DNA of 64,000 nt, from assembly GCA_951813615.1 (NCBI GenBank), contig OX638377.1, positions 1,054,001-1,118,000 of the forward strand, given 5' to 3'. The notes below the pieces were generated by a model. It worked only from the letters and a program-made list of their open reading frames with translations. It searched no databases and was not told the origin of the DNA. Shown piece after piece: positions 52,910-61,280 of this stretch. The position numbers were made by a program, and so were the translations under genes. Position 1 is the first letter of the stretch, and every line of letters begins with the position of its first letter. This DNA comes from an uncultured Latescibacterota bacterium (GTDB lineage: Bacteria; Latescibacterota; UBA2968; UBA8231).

Positions 52910-52917
52910 CAGCATTC

Positions 52918-54108
52918 ATGGACCCTATAAAAAACCCTTTTTCACCCGGTGCTGGAGCACCCCCTCCCGAACTCGTCGGCAGGGACGACGTGCTTGATCA
53001 GGCTCGCATTCTACTAGGCCGAATCAAGCAACGCCGGGCTGAAAAGAGCATCCTGCTGACGGGATTGCGCGGCGTGGGCAAAACCGTCCTGATCAACGAA
53101 ATGGAGCGAACCGCCCAAGCGGACGGATATCGCACGCTCCTCGTCGAAGCCCACGAACAAAAGCCGTTAGGTGCACTGCTGGCCCCTCCTTTGCGTCAAC
53201 TGCTACATAAACTGGATCGGCTGGCAGGCGCGGGGCACAAGGCGCGTCAAGCCTTGGCGGTTCTCAAAGGCTTTTTCGGAACGATCAGCGTCAAGATGGA
53301 AGGGATAGAATTGGGACTAGACATCGACGCGGAGAAGGGCACCGCAGACAGCGGCGACCTCGAAATTGACTTACCTGATCTGTTTACGGCGGTGGCAGAA
53401 GCGGCGGCGGAACAGGGGACGTGCCTAGCTGTCATGATCGACGAGATACAGTATTTGAGTAAAAAGGAACTCGGCGCACTCATCATGTCCATGCACAGGA
53501 TGCAGCAGCGCCAACTTCCATTGGTGTTGCTGGGTGCCGGCCTCCCCATCCTGCCGGGTTTGGCGGGCGAGTCCAAATCGTATGCTGAGCGGTTATTCAG
53601 TTTTCCCAGCGTTGGCGCACTTTCCGATTCGGACACCAGCAGGGCTTTGCAAGACCCGGTCAAACAATACGGAGTCGAGTTCGACGAAGCCGCCGTCCGG
53701 GAAATATACCGTCTTACTCAAGGCTATCCCTACTTTCTCCAAGAATGGGGTTATCAAGCTTGGAACCGGGCCGCAGTCTCGCCGATCAGCTTGGCGGTCG
53801 TGCAAGACGCTTCTGCGACCGTAACCAAGCGTCTTGACGAAAATTTTTTCCGAGTTCGCTTTAATCGCCTGACTCCGAGGGAGAAGCGGTTTCTCCGCGT
53901 CATGGCGGAACTTGGTCCAGGAGCGCAACGCGGCAGTGAGGTCGCAGAGTGCTTGTCGGTAAAAATCAACAGCATCGGGCCAACCCGGGCGAAACTCATC
54001 AACAAGGGCATGATCTACAGCCCGGCGCACGGCTACTTGGCGTTTACCGTTCCCTTGTTTGACGACTTTATGCGGCGCACCATGCCTGAATTTGCAGAGA
54101 GGGGCTAA
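52918..54108 (+). CDS. AAA ATPase (AAA_16/archaeal-ATPase-like)
   Basis: A 396-residue P-loop ATPase. Residues 20-35 give the N-terminal GRDDVLDQARILLGR block; Walker A is GLRGVGKT at 49-56; Walker B is LAVMIDEIQYL near 163-173; a sensor-1-like VLLGAGLPILPGL follows near 203; residues 320-395 look like a winged helix (LTPREKRFLRVMAELG). This is the layout of standalone Orc/Cdc6-like or STAND-type ATPases often annotated only as ATP-binding protein. No neighbour suggests a partner. An upstream pair of direct repeats hints at specific regulation. Confidence 0.85.
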   Translation: MDPIKNPFSPGAGAPPPELVGRDDVLDQARILLGRIKQRRAEKSILLTGLRGVGKTVLINEMERTAQADGYRTLLVEAHEQKPLGALLAPPLRQLLHKLDRLAGAGHKARQALAVLKGFFGTISVKMEGIELGLDIDAEKGTADSGDLEIDLPDLFTAVAEAAAEQGTCLAVMIDEIQYLSKKELGALIMSMHRMQQRQLPLVLLGAGLPILPGLAGESKSYAERLFSFPSVGALSDSDTSRALQDPVKQYGVEFDEAAVREIYRLTQGYPYFLQEWGYQAWNRAAVSPISLAVVQDASATVTKRLDENFFRVRFNRLTPREKRFLRVMAELGPGAQRGSEVAECLSVKINSIGPTRAKLINKGMIYSPAHGYLAFTVPLFDDFMRRTMPEFAERG

Positions 54109-54242
54109 GCATCAAAGACGGATGGATTGGCTACGGCTCTAAATTCAATCGTTACCTCGCCAAAAAAGTAGCTGGCGCAAAGCACCTTGAGGTATCGGAA
54201 CGGAGTCTCAGGAAGGAAGACAACACGGTTTCGCCATTGCCT

Positions 54243-56567
54243 ATGCGCTTGTTCCAATTCCTCTGCTGCCTCCTTGTCGCAAGCGCGGTAAACGCCCAAT
54301 CGCCGTTTATCCCCTACGCCGAGCGCGGGGAATTTGCCCTCGCCGCTTTCGGCGGGTTGGACATCGGCCTCTACGGCTACTCCAATCCCGCGCTGCTCAG
54401 CTATGTCGAAGGCTTAGAGCAGGGATTTGCCTGGTCGGACAGCAACTCTACTCAGTCATGGGGTCTTTTTACGGCCATGCCCCGTTTGGGGTTTGGAATG
54501 ATAAACGGCCGCCGCGACCGCGAGTACCGGGCCGGACTCAGCAGCGGCGACCGCGACTTCAGTCTCGGAGTGAGCATGGGGTGGGGCAGCGTGCGGCACG
54601 TCGTCTTAGGGGGAATTTGGCGACCTGGGCCGCATCTCTCAGTAGGAGGCACCTTCACTTCGACCTTTGCAAACGAGGGTCGCGAAGGAGCCGTCGATCT
54701 CGCCCTGCGCCCCTGGGGCGACGAGCGGCTAACCTTGTACGCGGATTACGCGCGCACCGACGAGACGGAGTTCTGGAGCACCGGAGCCGTAGTCGAACTC
54801 GTGCCGGGGTTGGCGCTGACCGGGCGCTTATTCGATGACCACACCCTGAGCGTTGGCTTGCGCGTCGGGCTAGGCACAGCTGATTTCCAAGCGCAGGCGC
54901 GGAGCCGCACCTTCCAGACGTACGCAGCTCGCTTCGGAGCACAGCGCGGGAACCTGTTTCGACCGCGGGCGCGCTACCTTTCTGTGGAATTGTCCGGGCC
55001 GGTGCAACACCGCCGCTTTGCCTTCTTCGACGACTCGCAGAGCCTACTCAATCTCATCGCCTTACTGGAGCGCGCGCGCCGCGATCCAGCGATCAAGGGC
55101 CTCGCTATCAATGCATCGGGCCTGCGGATTAGCCCGGCGCTCGGCTGGGAATTGCGGGAGAAGCTGCGCCAGATCAGCGCTGGAGGGAAGCGAGTCGTCG
55201 TGTACATCGACCGCGTGGGCATGCACAGCTATCACTGGGCCTCGGTGGCCGATCACTTGGTGCTCGATCCGGCCGGCGCAATCGGCTTGCAGGGCTACGT
55301 GGCGGGGCACACGTACTTCAAAGACGCGTTGGACAAGTTCGGGATCGGCTTTGACGAATGGCGGCTTTTCCCCTACAAGTCCGCGACCGAAGTATACGTC
55401 CGGAGCGACATGTCCGAGGGGGAGCGCGAACAGCTAACTGCCTTGCTCGACGACTGGTACGCCCTCGCCCGCGGCGACATCAGCGCGGATCGCTCGCTGG
55501 CACCCGAGCAATTCGACCGCCTCGTAGAAGACACCGCGCTCTTCCTCCCGCAAGAGGCCCTCGACGCCGGTCTAGTAGATCGACTCGGGCGCTGGAACGA
55601 AATCGATCAAATGGTCGAAGACCTCGACGTCGTCGCAGCCGGTTCGTATGCGCGGCCAGCCGATCCGCGCTGGGGGCAGCGCAAGCGCATTGCCATCGTC
55701 TATGCGCTCGGCGTCTGCGCTATGGACACCGGCATTGGTGCGCGCCGACTCGTTGGCGAGATTGCCTCAGCCTGCGCCGCGGCGGACGCCGTGGTGCTGC
55801 GCGTCGATTCTCCGGGCGGCGACATCCTGCCCTCGGCTCTCGTAGCCGACGCCGTGTTAAAATGCCGCGAGCAAAAGCCCGTCATCGTCTCGCAGGGCTA
55901 TCTCGCGGCTTCGGGCGGGTACATGATTTCGCTGCCCGGCGATGCCATCGTCACCGCGCCCAACACCATCACCGGCTCAATTGGGGTCATTGCCGGCTGG
56001 GCGTACAACACAGGGCTCAAGGAAAAGCTCGGCTTGAGCACGAGTCGCGTGCAGGTGGGTCGCCACGCGGACTTGCCCTTCGGCATGACCCTGCCCCTGC
56101 TCGGCCTGCGCTTGCCAGACCGCACCTTCAGCGCCGACGAAAGCGCACGCATGGAGCACACTATCCGCTCGCTGTACGAGGATTTTGTCGCCAAGGTCGC
56201 CAGCAGTCGCCACATCGCGCCGGACTCAGTCGAAGTCATGGCCCAAGGCCGCGTCTGGAGCGGCCAGCGCGCCGTGCAACTCGGCCTCGCCGACCGAATC
56301 GGCGGTCTCGAAACGGCCATCGCGCTCGCCAAGGAAAAGATCGGGCTGTCAGCGGACGAGACCGTCGAACTGATGGAGCGGCCCCGGCCCAAACTGTTTT
56401 CGTCCGCGCTTTTTCGTCCGCGGCTATTGGGCCTCACCGCGCAGCCCACTTCTGAACTCTACTACCTGCAATTTCGCCTCCAGCACAATGGCTTGCCCTT
56501 GTTGCTGGTTCCCGCCAACCATGTACCGAGCCCTGTGGGGCTGTATGGAGAGAAAACCTATGAGTGA
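54243..56567 (+). CDS. SppA-type S49 protease fused to an N-terminal outer-membrane-barrel-like region
   Basis: A 774-residue protein. Residues 1-19 are a signal peptide. Residues 25-245 look like a beta-barrel region: alternating Gly/aromatic strands such as RLGFGMINGRRDREYRAGL and DFSLGVSMGWGSVRHVVLGG, unlike normal SppA. Residues 255-774 are a long-form (67K-like) SppA with a lysine in FPYKSATEVY near 377 and serine in AASGGYMISLPGDAIV near 560-575. These give the Ser-Lys dyad of signal-peptide peptidase. It may act on the outer face of the inner membrane or be anchored in the outer membrane. ATG 54243 is chosen; a TTG two codons earlier is possible. Its end overlaps the next gene by eight bases. 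Confidence 0.85.
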   Translation: MRLFQFLCCLLVASAVNAQSPFIPYAERGEFALAAFGGLDIGLYGYSNPALLSYVEGLEQGFAWSDSNSTQSWGLFTAMPRLGFGMINGRRDREYRAGLSSGDRDFSLGVSMGWGSVRHVVLGGIWRPGPHLSVGGTFTSTFANEGREGAVDLALRPWGDERLTLYADYARTDETEFWSTGAVVELVPGLALTGRLFDDHTLSVGLRVGLGTADFQAQARSRTFQTYAARFGAQRGNLFRPRARYLSVELSGPVQHRRFAFFDDSQSLLNLIALLERARRDPAIKGLAINASGLRISPALGWELREKLRQISAGGKRVVVYIDRVGMHSYHWASVADHLVLDPAGAIGLQGYVAGHTYFKDALDKFGIGFDEWRLFPYKSATEVYVRSDMSEGEREQLTALLDDWYALARGDISADRSLAPEQFDRLVEDTALFLPQEALDAGLVDRLGRWNEIDQMVEDLDVVAAGSYARPADPRWGQRKRIAIVYALGVCAMDTGIGARRLVGEIASACAAADAVVLRVDSPGGDILPSALVADAVLKCREQKPVIVSQGYLAASGGYMISLPGDAIVTAPNTITGSIGVIAGWAYNTGLKEKLGLSTSRVQVGRHADLPFGMTLPLLGLRLPDRTFSADESARMEHTIRSLYEDFVAKVASSRHIAPDSVEVMAQGRVWSGQRAVQLGLADRIGGLETAIALAKEKIGLSADETVELMERPRPKLFSSALFRPRLLGLTAQPTSELYYLQFRLQHNGLPLLLVPANHVPSPVGLYGEKTYE

Positions 56568-57678
56568 GGAAGCCCGCGCCCTGTACGCGGATATGGGGGC
56601 GACGCCCGTAATCAACGCCCTCGGCCCGCGCACCCTTTTAGGAGGATCGTCCCCCCACCCGGACATCATCGCCGCCATGGAACTAGCCGGTCGCTACTAC
56701 GTTGACATGGACGCCTTCTTGGCGAGCACGGGGCGGATCGTCGCCGACCTGCTCGGGGCTGAGGCCGCGCTAATTACCCCTGGCTGCGCAGCCGCATTGG
56801 TCCTCGGCACGGCCGCCTGCATCACCGGCTCAGACCCAGAGAAAATGACCCGCTTGCCCGATACGACCGGCATGCCCAACCAAGTGGTCATCCAAAAGGC
56901 TCAGCGCTACAAGTACGACCGCATGGTGCGCCTGCCCGGCGTCACCCTCGTGGAGGCGGGTACGGAGCAAGGCACCACAGCCGACGAACTCGCCGCAGCC
57001 ATCGGCCCGCAAACCGCCGCTGTGCTCTACCCAGCCATCGACAACGAAGCGGCCCTCGTCCCGCTGGACGCGGCCATTGAGATCGCCCACGCCCACGACG
57101 TCCCGGTCTTTGTCGATGCGGCCTTCCGCGTCTATCCCCTAGACGGCTTGACCCAGTACATCGCGGCCGGGGCCGATCTGGTCGGCTATGGCGCCAAGTA
57201 CGTAGGCGCACCCAACTCTTCGGGCATTCTCTGCGGCCGCGCCGACTTAATCGCCGCGGCCCACTTGCACAGCTTCGCTTGCTTTGAAACCCGCGACCTA
57301 GAAGGGGTTGGCCGCCCGCTCAAGATCGACCGCCAAGAGGTCGTCGGCGTGGTGGTGGCCCTGCGCCGCTGGCTGGCCATGGACCACGACGCCCGCAATC
57401 AACGCGACACCCGTCGCGCCGAGACCGTGCGCCAGCACCTCGGCGAACTCCCCCACGTGCAAAGCTCGGTCAATGGCGCGTCCCTGACCCTGACCTTGGA
57501 CGAACAAGCCCTCGGCCGCACCGCCGACGACCTAGAAGAGACCCTGCGCAACGGCAATCCCTCGGTCTGGCTCTCAGTGTCTCCGGGTCAGCTCCATTTG
57601 TCGATACCTACAGTGGCCGACGGCGACGAGGAACTCTTGGCAGCGCGGGTTAGGGAAGTGCTGGGCCTTGGAGGGTAG
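56560..57678 (+). CDS. SelA-like PLP-dependent protein
   Basis: A 372-residue fold-type I PLP enzyme of the SelA/DgaE-like group. The PLP lysine is probably K213 in YGAKYVGAPNSSG, with D186 in PVFVDAAF as the pyridine-binding aspartate; MGATPVINALGPRTLLGGS is the common N-terminus of these enzymes. At 372 residues it is shorter than true SelA (about 460) and lacks the N-terminal region, so it is more likely an ammonia-lyase-type enzyme, for instance on amino sugars. selB is 5 kb away, not adjacent. The ATG at 56560 overlaps the protease stop. It converges with the enolase-family gene. Confidence 0.82.
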   Translation: MSEEARALYADMGATPVINALGPRTLLGGSSPHPDIIAAMELAGRYYVDMDAFLASTGRIVADLLGAEAALITPGCAAALVLGTAACITGSDPEKMTRLPDTTGMPNQVVIQKAQRYKYDRMVRLPGVTLVEAGTEQGTTADELAAAIGPQTAAVLYPAIDNEAALVPLDAAIEIAHAHDVPVFVDAAFRVYPLDGLTQYIAAGADLVGYGAKYVGAPNSSGILCGRADLIAAAHLHSFACFETRDLEGVGRPLKIDRQEVVGVVVALRRWLAMDHDARNQRDTRRAETVRQHLGELPHVQSSVNGASLTLTLDEQALGRTADDLEETLRNGNPSVWLSVSPGQLHLSIPTVADGDEELLAARVREVLGLGG

Positions 57679-57683
57679 GTATC

Positions 57684-58868
57684 TCATTGCCAAAAAGGCT
57701 CTCCCTCCTTGAGCTCGGCGCGCAGCACCTCGGGCACCAACTCGATGCCCAAGCCCGGCCCGTCGGGCACCGCCATCTTGCCGTCGACCAGATCGTAACC
57801 GTCGAGTCCGCCCATATCGGCGATATACTGGCGTTCGTAGAGCCGCGTCTCGCTCATGCTGAAGTTCCGTACGCACGCACCGAAATGCACATTGGCCATG
57901 TTGTGCACGAGCGTGCCGCAGTTGTGCAGCGCCACCGGCAGGCCGTAGTGGTCGGCCAACTCGGCGATCTTGCGGCCGCCGCTGATGCCGCCGCACCAGC
58001 ATAGGTCGGGGTGCAACACGTCGATGCCGCCCTCGGTGATAAAGGGGAAGAACGCGCGGAATCCCTCGATTTTCTCCCCGGTGCAGATCCGCACACCCGA
58101 TGCCGCCCTGAGTGCCTTGTAGCCGTCGGAGAAAAAGACCTGCAGCGGATCCTCCACCCAGAGGGGGCGCGCATCTTCCACCGCCTCGCAAATACCGATC
58201 GCCGTCGGCACGTCCCACTCGTTGTGACAGTGGACGATGAAGTCGAGATCCCACCCCAGAGCGTCGCGAAACGTCGCGAGACCGTCCCGGATGGTCTTTA
58301 AGTCGCTCTGCTTGAGCGATTGACTCGGCTCAGCCCCTGCGAACGGCCGGGAGAGCAGCGCGTTGTCGGGCAACGGAAAACCGCATTTCACCGTGCGGTA
58401 GCCGTGGGGATGGGCGCGGAATTTGGCCACCCAGTCGTCGATGGCGGGGCGATCGGTCCAACTGGGCGGTGATCCGCCGTAATAAATCTCGACGCGCTCG
58501 CGAAAGCGGCCGGTCAGCATCTCGGAGACGGAGAGGTTGAGGATTTTTCCCGCCAAGTCCCACAGCGCGATATCGACGCCGCTGATCGTCGGCACATGTG
58601 CCTGATAGGTATGCTGCAGCCCCATCATCTGGTGATAGAGCTTGTCGATATTGAGCGGGTCGGCACCAATGAGCACGCGTTCGAGCCATTTCAGGTTCGC
58701 CCTACACGCCGGACCGGCGACCCCCGCTTCGCCGACCCCGAACAAACCGGAGTCCGTCTCCACGCGCACCAAGCTCTGGCCGGTGGAATTCCTCAGTTCC
58801 ATGGCCTTGAGGCCGGTGATGCGCACGTGTCCGCGTTCGCGTTCTGCCCGTTCGTCGATAGTCGTCAT
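57684..58868 (-). CDS. Enolase-superfamily sugar-acid dehydratase-like protein
   Basis: A 394-residue member of the mandelate racemase/galactonate dehydratase-like group. Metal ligands appear as FIVHCHNEW (near residues 210-218), WVEDPL (E near 238) and TGEKIEG (E near 264); LHNCGT gives a likely catalytic histidine near 314. The capping domain ends near 115 and a TVKCGFPL block stands at the usual acid/base position. It resembles gluconate, galactonate or mannonate-type dehydratases; the substrate is not fixed. It is minus-strand, with the DUF6785 gene 172 bases upstream on the same strand, where a transporter-enzyme pair is plausible. Confidence 0.87.
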   Translation of the reverse strand: MTTIDERAERERGHVRITGLKAMELRNSTGQSLVRVETDSGLFGVGEAGVAGPACRANLKWLERVLIGADPLNIDKLYHQMMGLQHTYQAHVPTISGVDIALWDLAGKILNLSVSEMLTGRFRERVEIYYGGSPPSWTDRPAIDDWVAKFRAHPHGYRTVKCGFPLPDNALLSRPFAGAEPSQSLKQSDLKTIRDGLATFRDALGWDLDFIVHCHNEWDVPTAIGICEAVEDARPLWVEDPLQVFFSDGYKALRAASGVRICTGEKIEGFRAFFPFITEGGIDVLHPDLCWCGGISGGRKIAELADHYGLPVALHNCGTLVHNMANVHFGACVRNFSMSETRLYERQYIADMGGLDGYDLVDGKMAVPDGPGLGIELVPEVLRAELKEGEPFWQ

Positions 58869-59040
58869 CTTTACTCCCTCTCAGTTGTATAGCCCGATAA
58901 AGGTGGCCCCGGCATGAAGCCGGTCGATGTGCATGGGGCGCGTTTGCCCCGTCAAATATAGCCGGGCGAAATAAGCACATCCACCTGAGCGGCGGTCGGT
59001 TGCGCCTTCCGAGCAGCTGGCCACATCGCCGCGCCCAAAT

Positions 59041-60969
59041 TCACATGGTAAACCAGTTCGACATGCCGCCAAAATAGTCGATGATCAGCCACATGCCCGC
59101 CGAGCCAAAAGCCCCCAGCACCATGCCGAGAAAGAGCGGGCGCAGCAGGCGATAGCCCCTAGCCCCGCCGTATTTCAAAATGACCGCTTTGAAAGCCCAG
59201 GCGATAAAGACCGAAAACCAAATCTGGCTGATCGGGTAGGTCAGACCGAGGACCAGGCCGATGGGATGGATCGGGAAGCCGACGAAACGCGCCTTGAGAA
59301 AGCTCAGCACGGCCATGACAGCGCTGCCAATGCCGGTGTAGATGAGGTGCCAGCCGTAGATTTCCTGCGGGTTGTTGATATTGTGCGCGATCCAGTTACC
59401 CGTTAGTCGGGTCAAGCCGCCGAAACCCCAACCCCCGAGATTGATGCCACCGTATTTATACGCCAGCGTGGTAACCATCCATGTCGCGGAAATCAGCGTG
59501 ACCACTATGGTCGCGGCGATCGCCCAAAACAGCCGCCGGGTCTCCAAACGCATAACCTCGGCGATCTTGAGGCCGGTCGCCGCTGAGGCCATGACAAAGG
59601 TGCGCAAATCGGCTGTCCAGGGGAAGTTCATGCCGAGCGCCGTCAGCCCACTCGCTCCGAGCGTGGTTGGCCCGAGCGCCGTGACCATAAATACCGGCGG
59701 AGCCACCGGCGACACACCGTAGGCGAGGCCGGCTTGGGAGACAATGCGCGCCAAACCGATAAAAGTGGCTAGGCAAAGCAAAAAGTAAAAAAGCGCAATA
59801 CCGAACTGCAGGCCGGTTTGCGCTAGCCACCACACGGCGAAGATCGACCCGAAGATAAAACCCAGCACGGCCGTGCGGTACGAGAGCATCTCGCTGCTAT
59901 CGTCAATCGTCGGATCGCGGTTGAAAGCCTTGCGCAGCACGTCGCCGATGTGTTGGCGCGCTGCCCACAGGATGGAAAAGACCAAGAAGAACATCGCGCC
60001 CTGCGCCAGGTGGGCGACGCTGGCCGAAGCGGGCATTGAGTAGGGCTGCGACGGGCCAATGCTCCAGCCAAACAGACGCTCGACCCCCGTATGGACATAG
60101 GCGAGAAAGGCGAAGAACCACACGCCGAACGAGACATCGAGGCTCAACAGATACGAAAGCCCGATGACCTCAAAGCGCGGGTAGAGGTTCAGCCGCACGG
60201 ATTCGCGCAGCAAGCGCAGCGGGGTATTCAACTGGATGAAGGGGAAGTAGTTGAAGTAGGAATGCAGGCCATTGACGAGATTGATGAGAAACGGAATCAG
60301 AAAGCCGACCCAAGTCAGATAGTTGCGCAGCAACGACGGCAGCAGACGGCCCTGCTCCCCCCGGGCCAATTCGAGCGGCAGGATCGAGAGCGGGAAGAGC
60401 AGGCGCTCGTGTTCCATCCACTGCTTGCGCAGGATGACCAACATGCAGAGTGTGACGAAATAAACGCTGAGTATGAAGAAACCCCAAGCCAACAACGGCT
60501 TGTGCCACAGCCCCCAGGGCACGGGCTCGCCGCGCGCCGCCCCCTCAAAGAGCTTCCAGGTCGCCACGCGGTCTTGGGACACGAGCCAGGGTTTGATGTG
60601 CGGGTGGATGATATTGGCCCAGTCGTTCTCCGGCGTGGCAAAGTAAAACAGCCCCCCTAAAAACGGGATCAAGTTCATAACAAAACCCCAAGAGGGAATC
60701 GCCGAAGCCACGATCATCATTATGTAAATGGTCGCCAACTCGCCGCTGTGCAGCCGCGAACCGGTGAGCAGATGGGCAAGGGGATTGAGCAGCAACGTGA
60801 GCAGAAAGAACAGGAAGATGGCGGCACCAGTGGAATAATCGGCGGCCATAGCCGAACCGCGCACCACCAGCGTGCCATAGGATTCCCCGCAGGATATCGC
60901 AGTAGCGCAGAGCAGGCCGACAAAAACCGCTCGTTTGGAAACGCCGCGCTGTGGTTGGGTCTCTGTCAC
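59041..60969 (-). CDS. DUF6785/DUF6784-type polytopic membrane protein, second copy
   Basis: A 642-residue membrane protein, paralogous to 3334-5295, with a dozen or more hydrophobic segments. Shared blocks are VASAIPSWGF, YFATPENDW, LRKQWMEHERLLFPL and SVFIAWAFKAVILKYGG near the C-terminus (SVFLAWLCKTFVLRYGG in the other copy). It starts with GTG at 60969 with only a weak AAAGG upstream. Its neighbour is an enolase-family sugar-acid dehydratase, which suggests, but does not show, that it transports a related organic acid. Confidence 0.8.
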   Translation of the reverse strand: MTETQPQRGVSKRAVFVGLLCATAISCGESYGTLVVRGSAMAADYSTGAAIFLFFLLTLLLNPLAHLLTGSRLHSGELATIYIMMIVASAIPSWGFVMNLIPFLGGLFYFATPENDWANIIHPHIKPWLVSQDRVATWKLFEGAARGEPVPWGLWHKPLLAWGFFILSVYFVTLCMLVILRKQWMEHERLLFPLSILPLELARGEQGRLLPSLLRNYLTWVGFLIPFLINLVNGLHSYFNYFPFIQLNTPLRLLRESVRLNLYPRFEVIGLSYLLSLDVSFGVWFFAFLAYVHTGVERLFGWSIGPSQPYSMPASASVAHLAQGAMFFLVFSILWAARQHIGDVLRKAFNRDPTIDDSSEMLSYRTAVLGFIFGSIFAVWWLAQTGLQFGIALFYFLLCLATFIGLARIVSQAGLAYGVSPVAPPVFMVTALGPTTLGASGLTALGMNFPWTADLRTFVMASAATGLKIAEVMRLETRRLFWAIAATIVVTLISATWMVTTLAYKYGGINLGGWGFGGLTRLTGNWIAHNINNPQEIYGWHLIYTGIGSAVMAVLSFLKARFVGFPIHPIGLVLGLTYPISQIWFSVFIAWAFKAVILKYGGARGYRLLRPLFLGMVLGAFGSAGMWLIIDYFGGMSNWFTM

Positions 60970-61181
60970 ATTCGCCTTTGCTGGGATTTCGCTCGTCGCC
61001 TACGTCTTTCCGCAGCCGGCCTCATAATCGAGACGCGGCCGCCGTTCCGCATTGTAAACTATAGGGCATCAACGGCATTATCAAAGCCGATAGTTTTTCC
61101 ACGCGATAGCTAGCAAAGACTTGCCCCGGTCATCCCCGTCGCCTTAAATCCTACGATAAACTCAAGCCACAGAGAGCAACC

Positions 61182-61280
61182 ATGCCCACCGAAGAAAAGA
61201 TCTATATCAATGGGAAGAAGTACATGCGCCGGTGCCGCATGGTAGCCATTGTCACCTCCCAAGCAATTACGCATCTATGA
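61182..61280 (+). CDS. Possible 32-residue leader or small protein before the helicase
   Basis: An ATG at 61182 opens a 32-codon frame ending in TGA at 61278-61280, which overlaps the helicase ATG at 61277 as ATGA. The product is basic with YINGKKYMRRC. AGAG lies upstream of the ATG. The overlap supports translation coupling, but the length is short and no family is recognised; it may be chance or a gene scrap. Confidence 0.35.
   Translation: MPTEEKIYINGKKYMRRCRMVAIVTSQAITHL

Noticed and set aside
56560..57678. Reading the PLP enzyme as SelA, partner of SelB
   Set aside because: It is about 90 residues too short and lacks the N-terminal region; it better fits the SelA-like lyase group.
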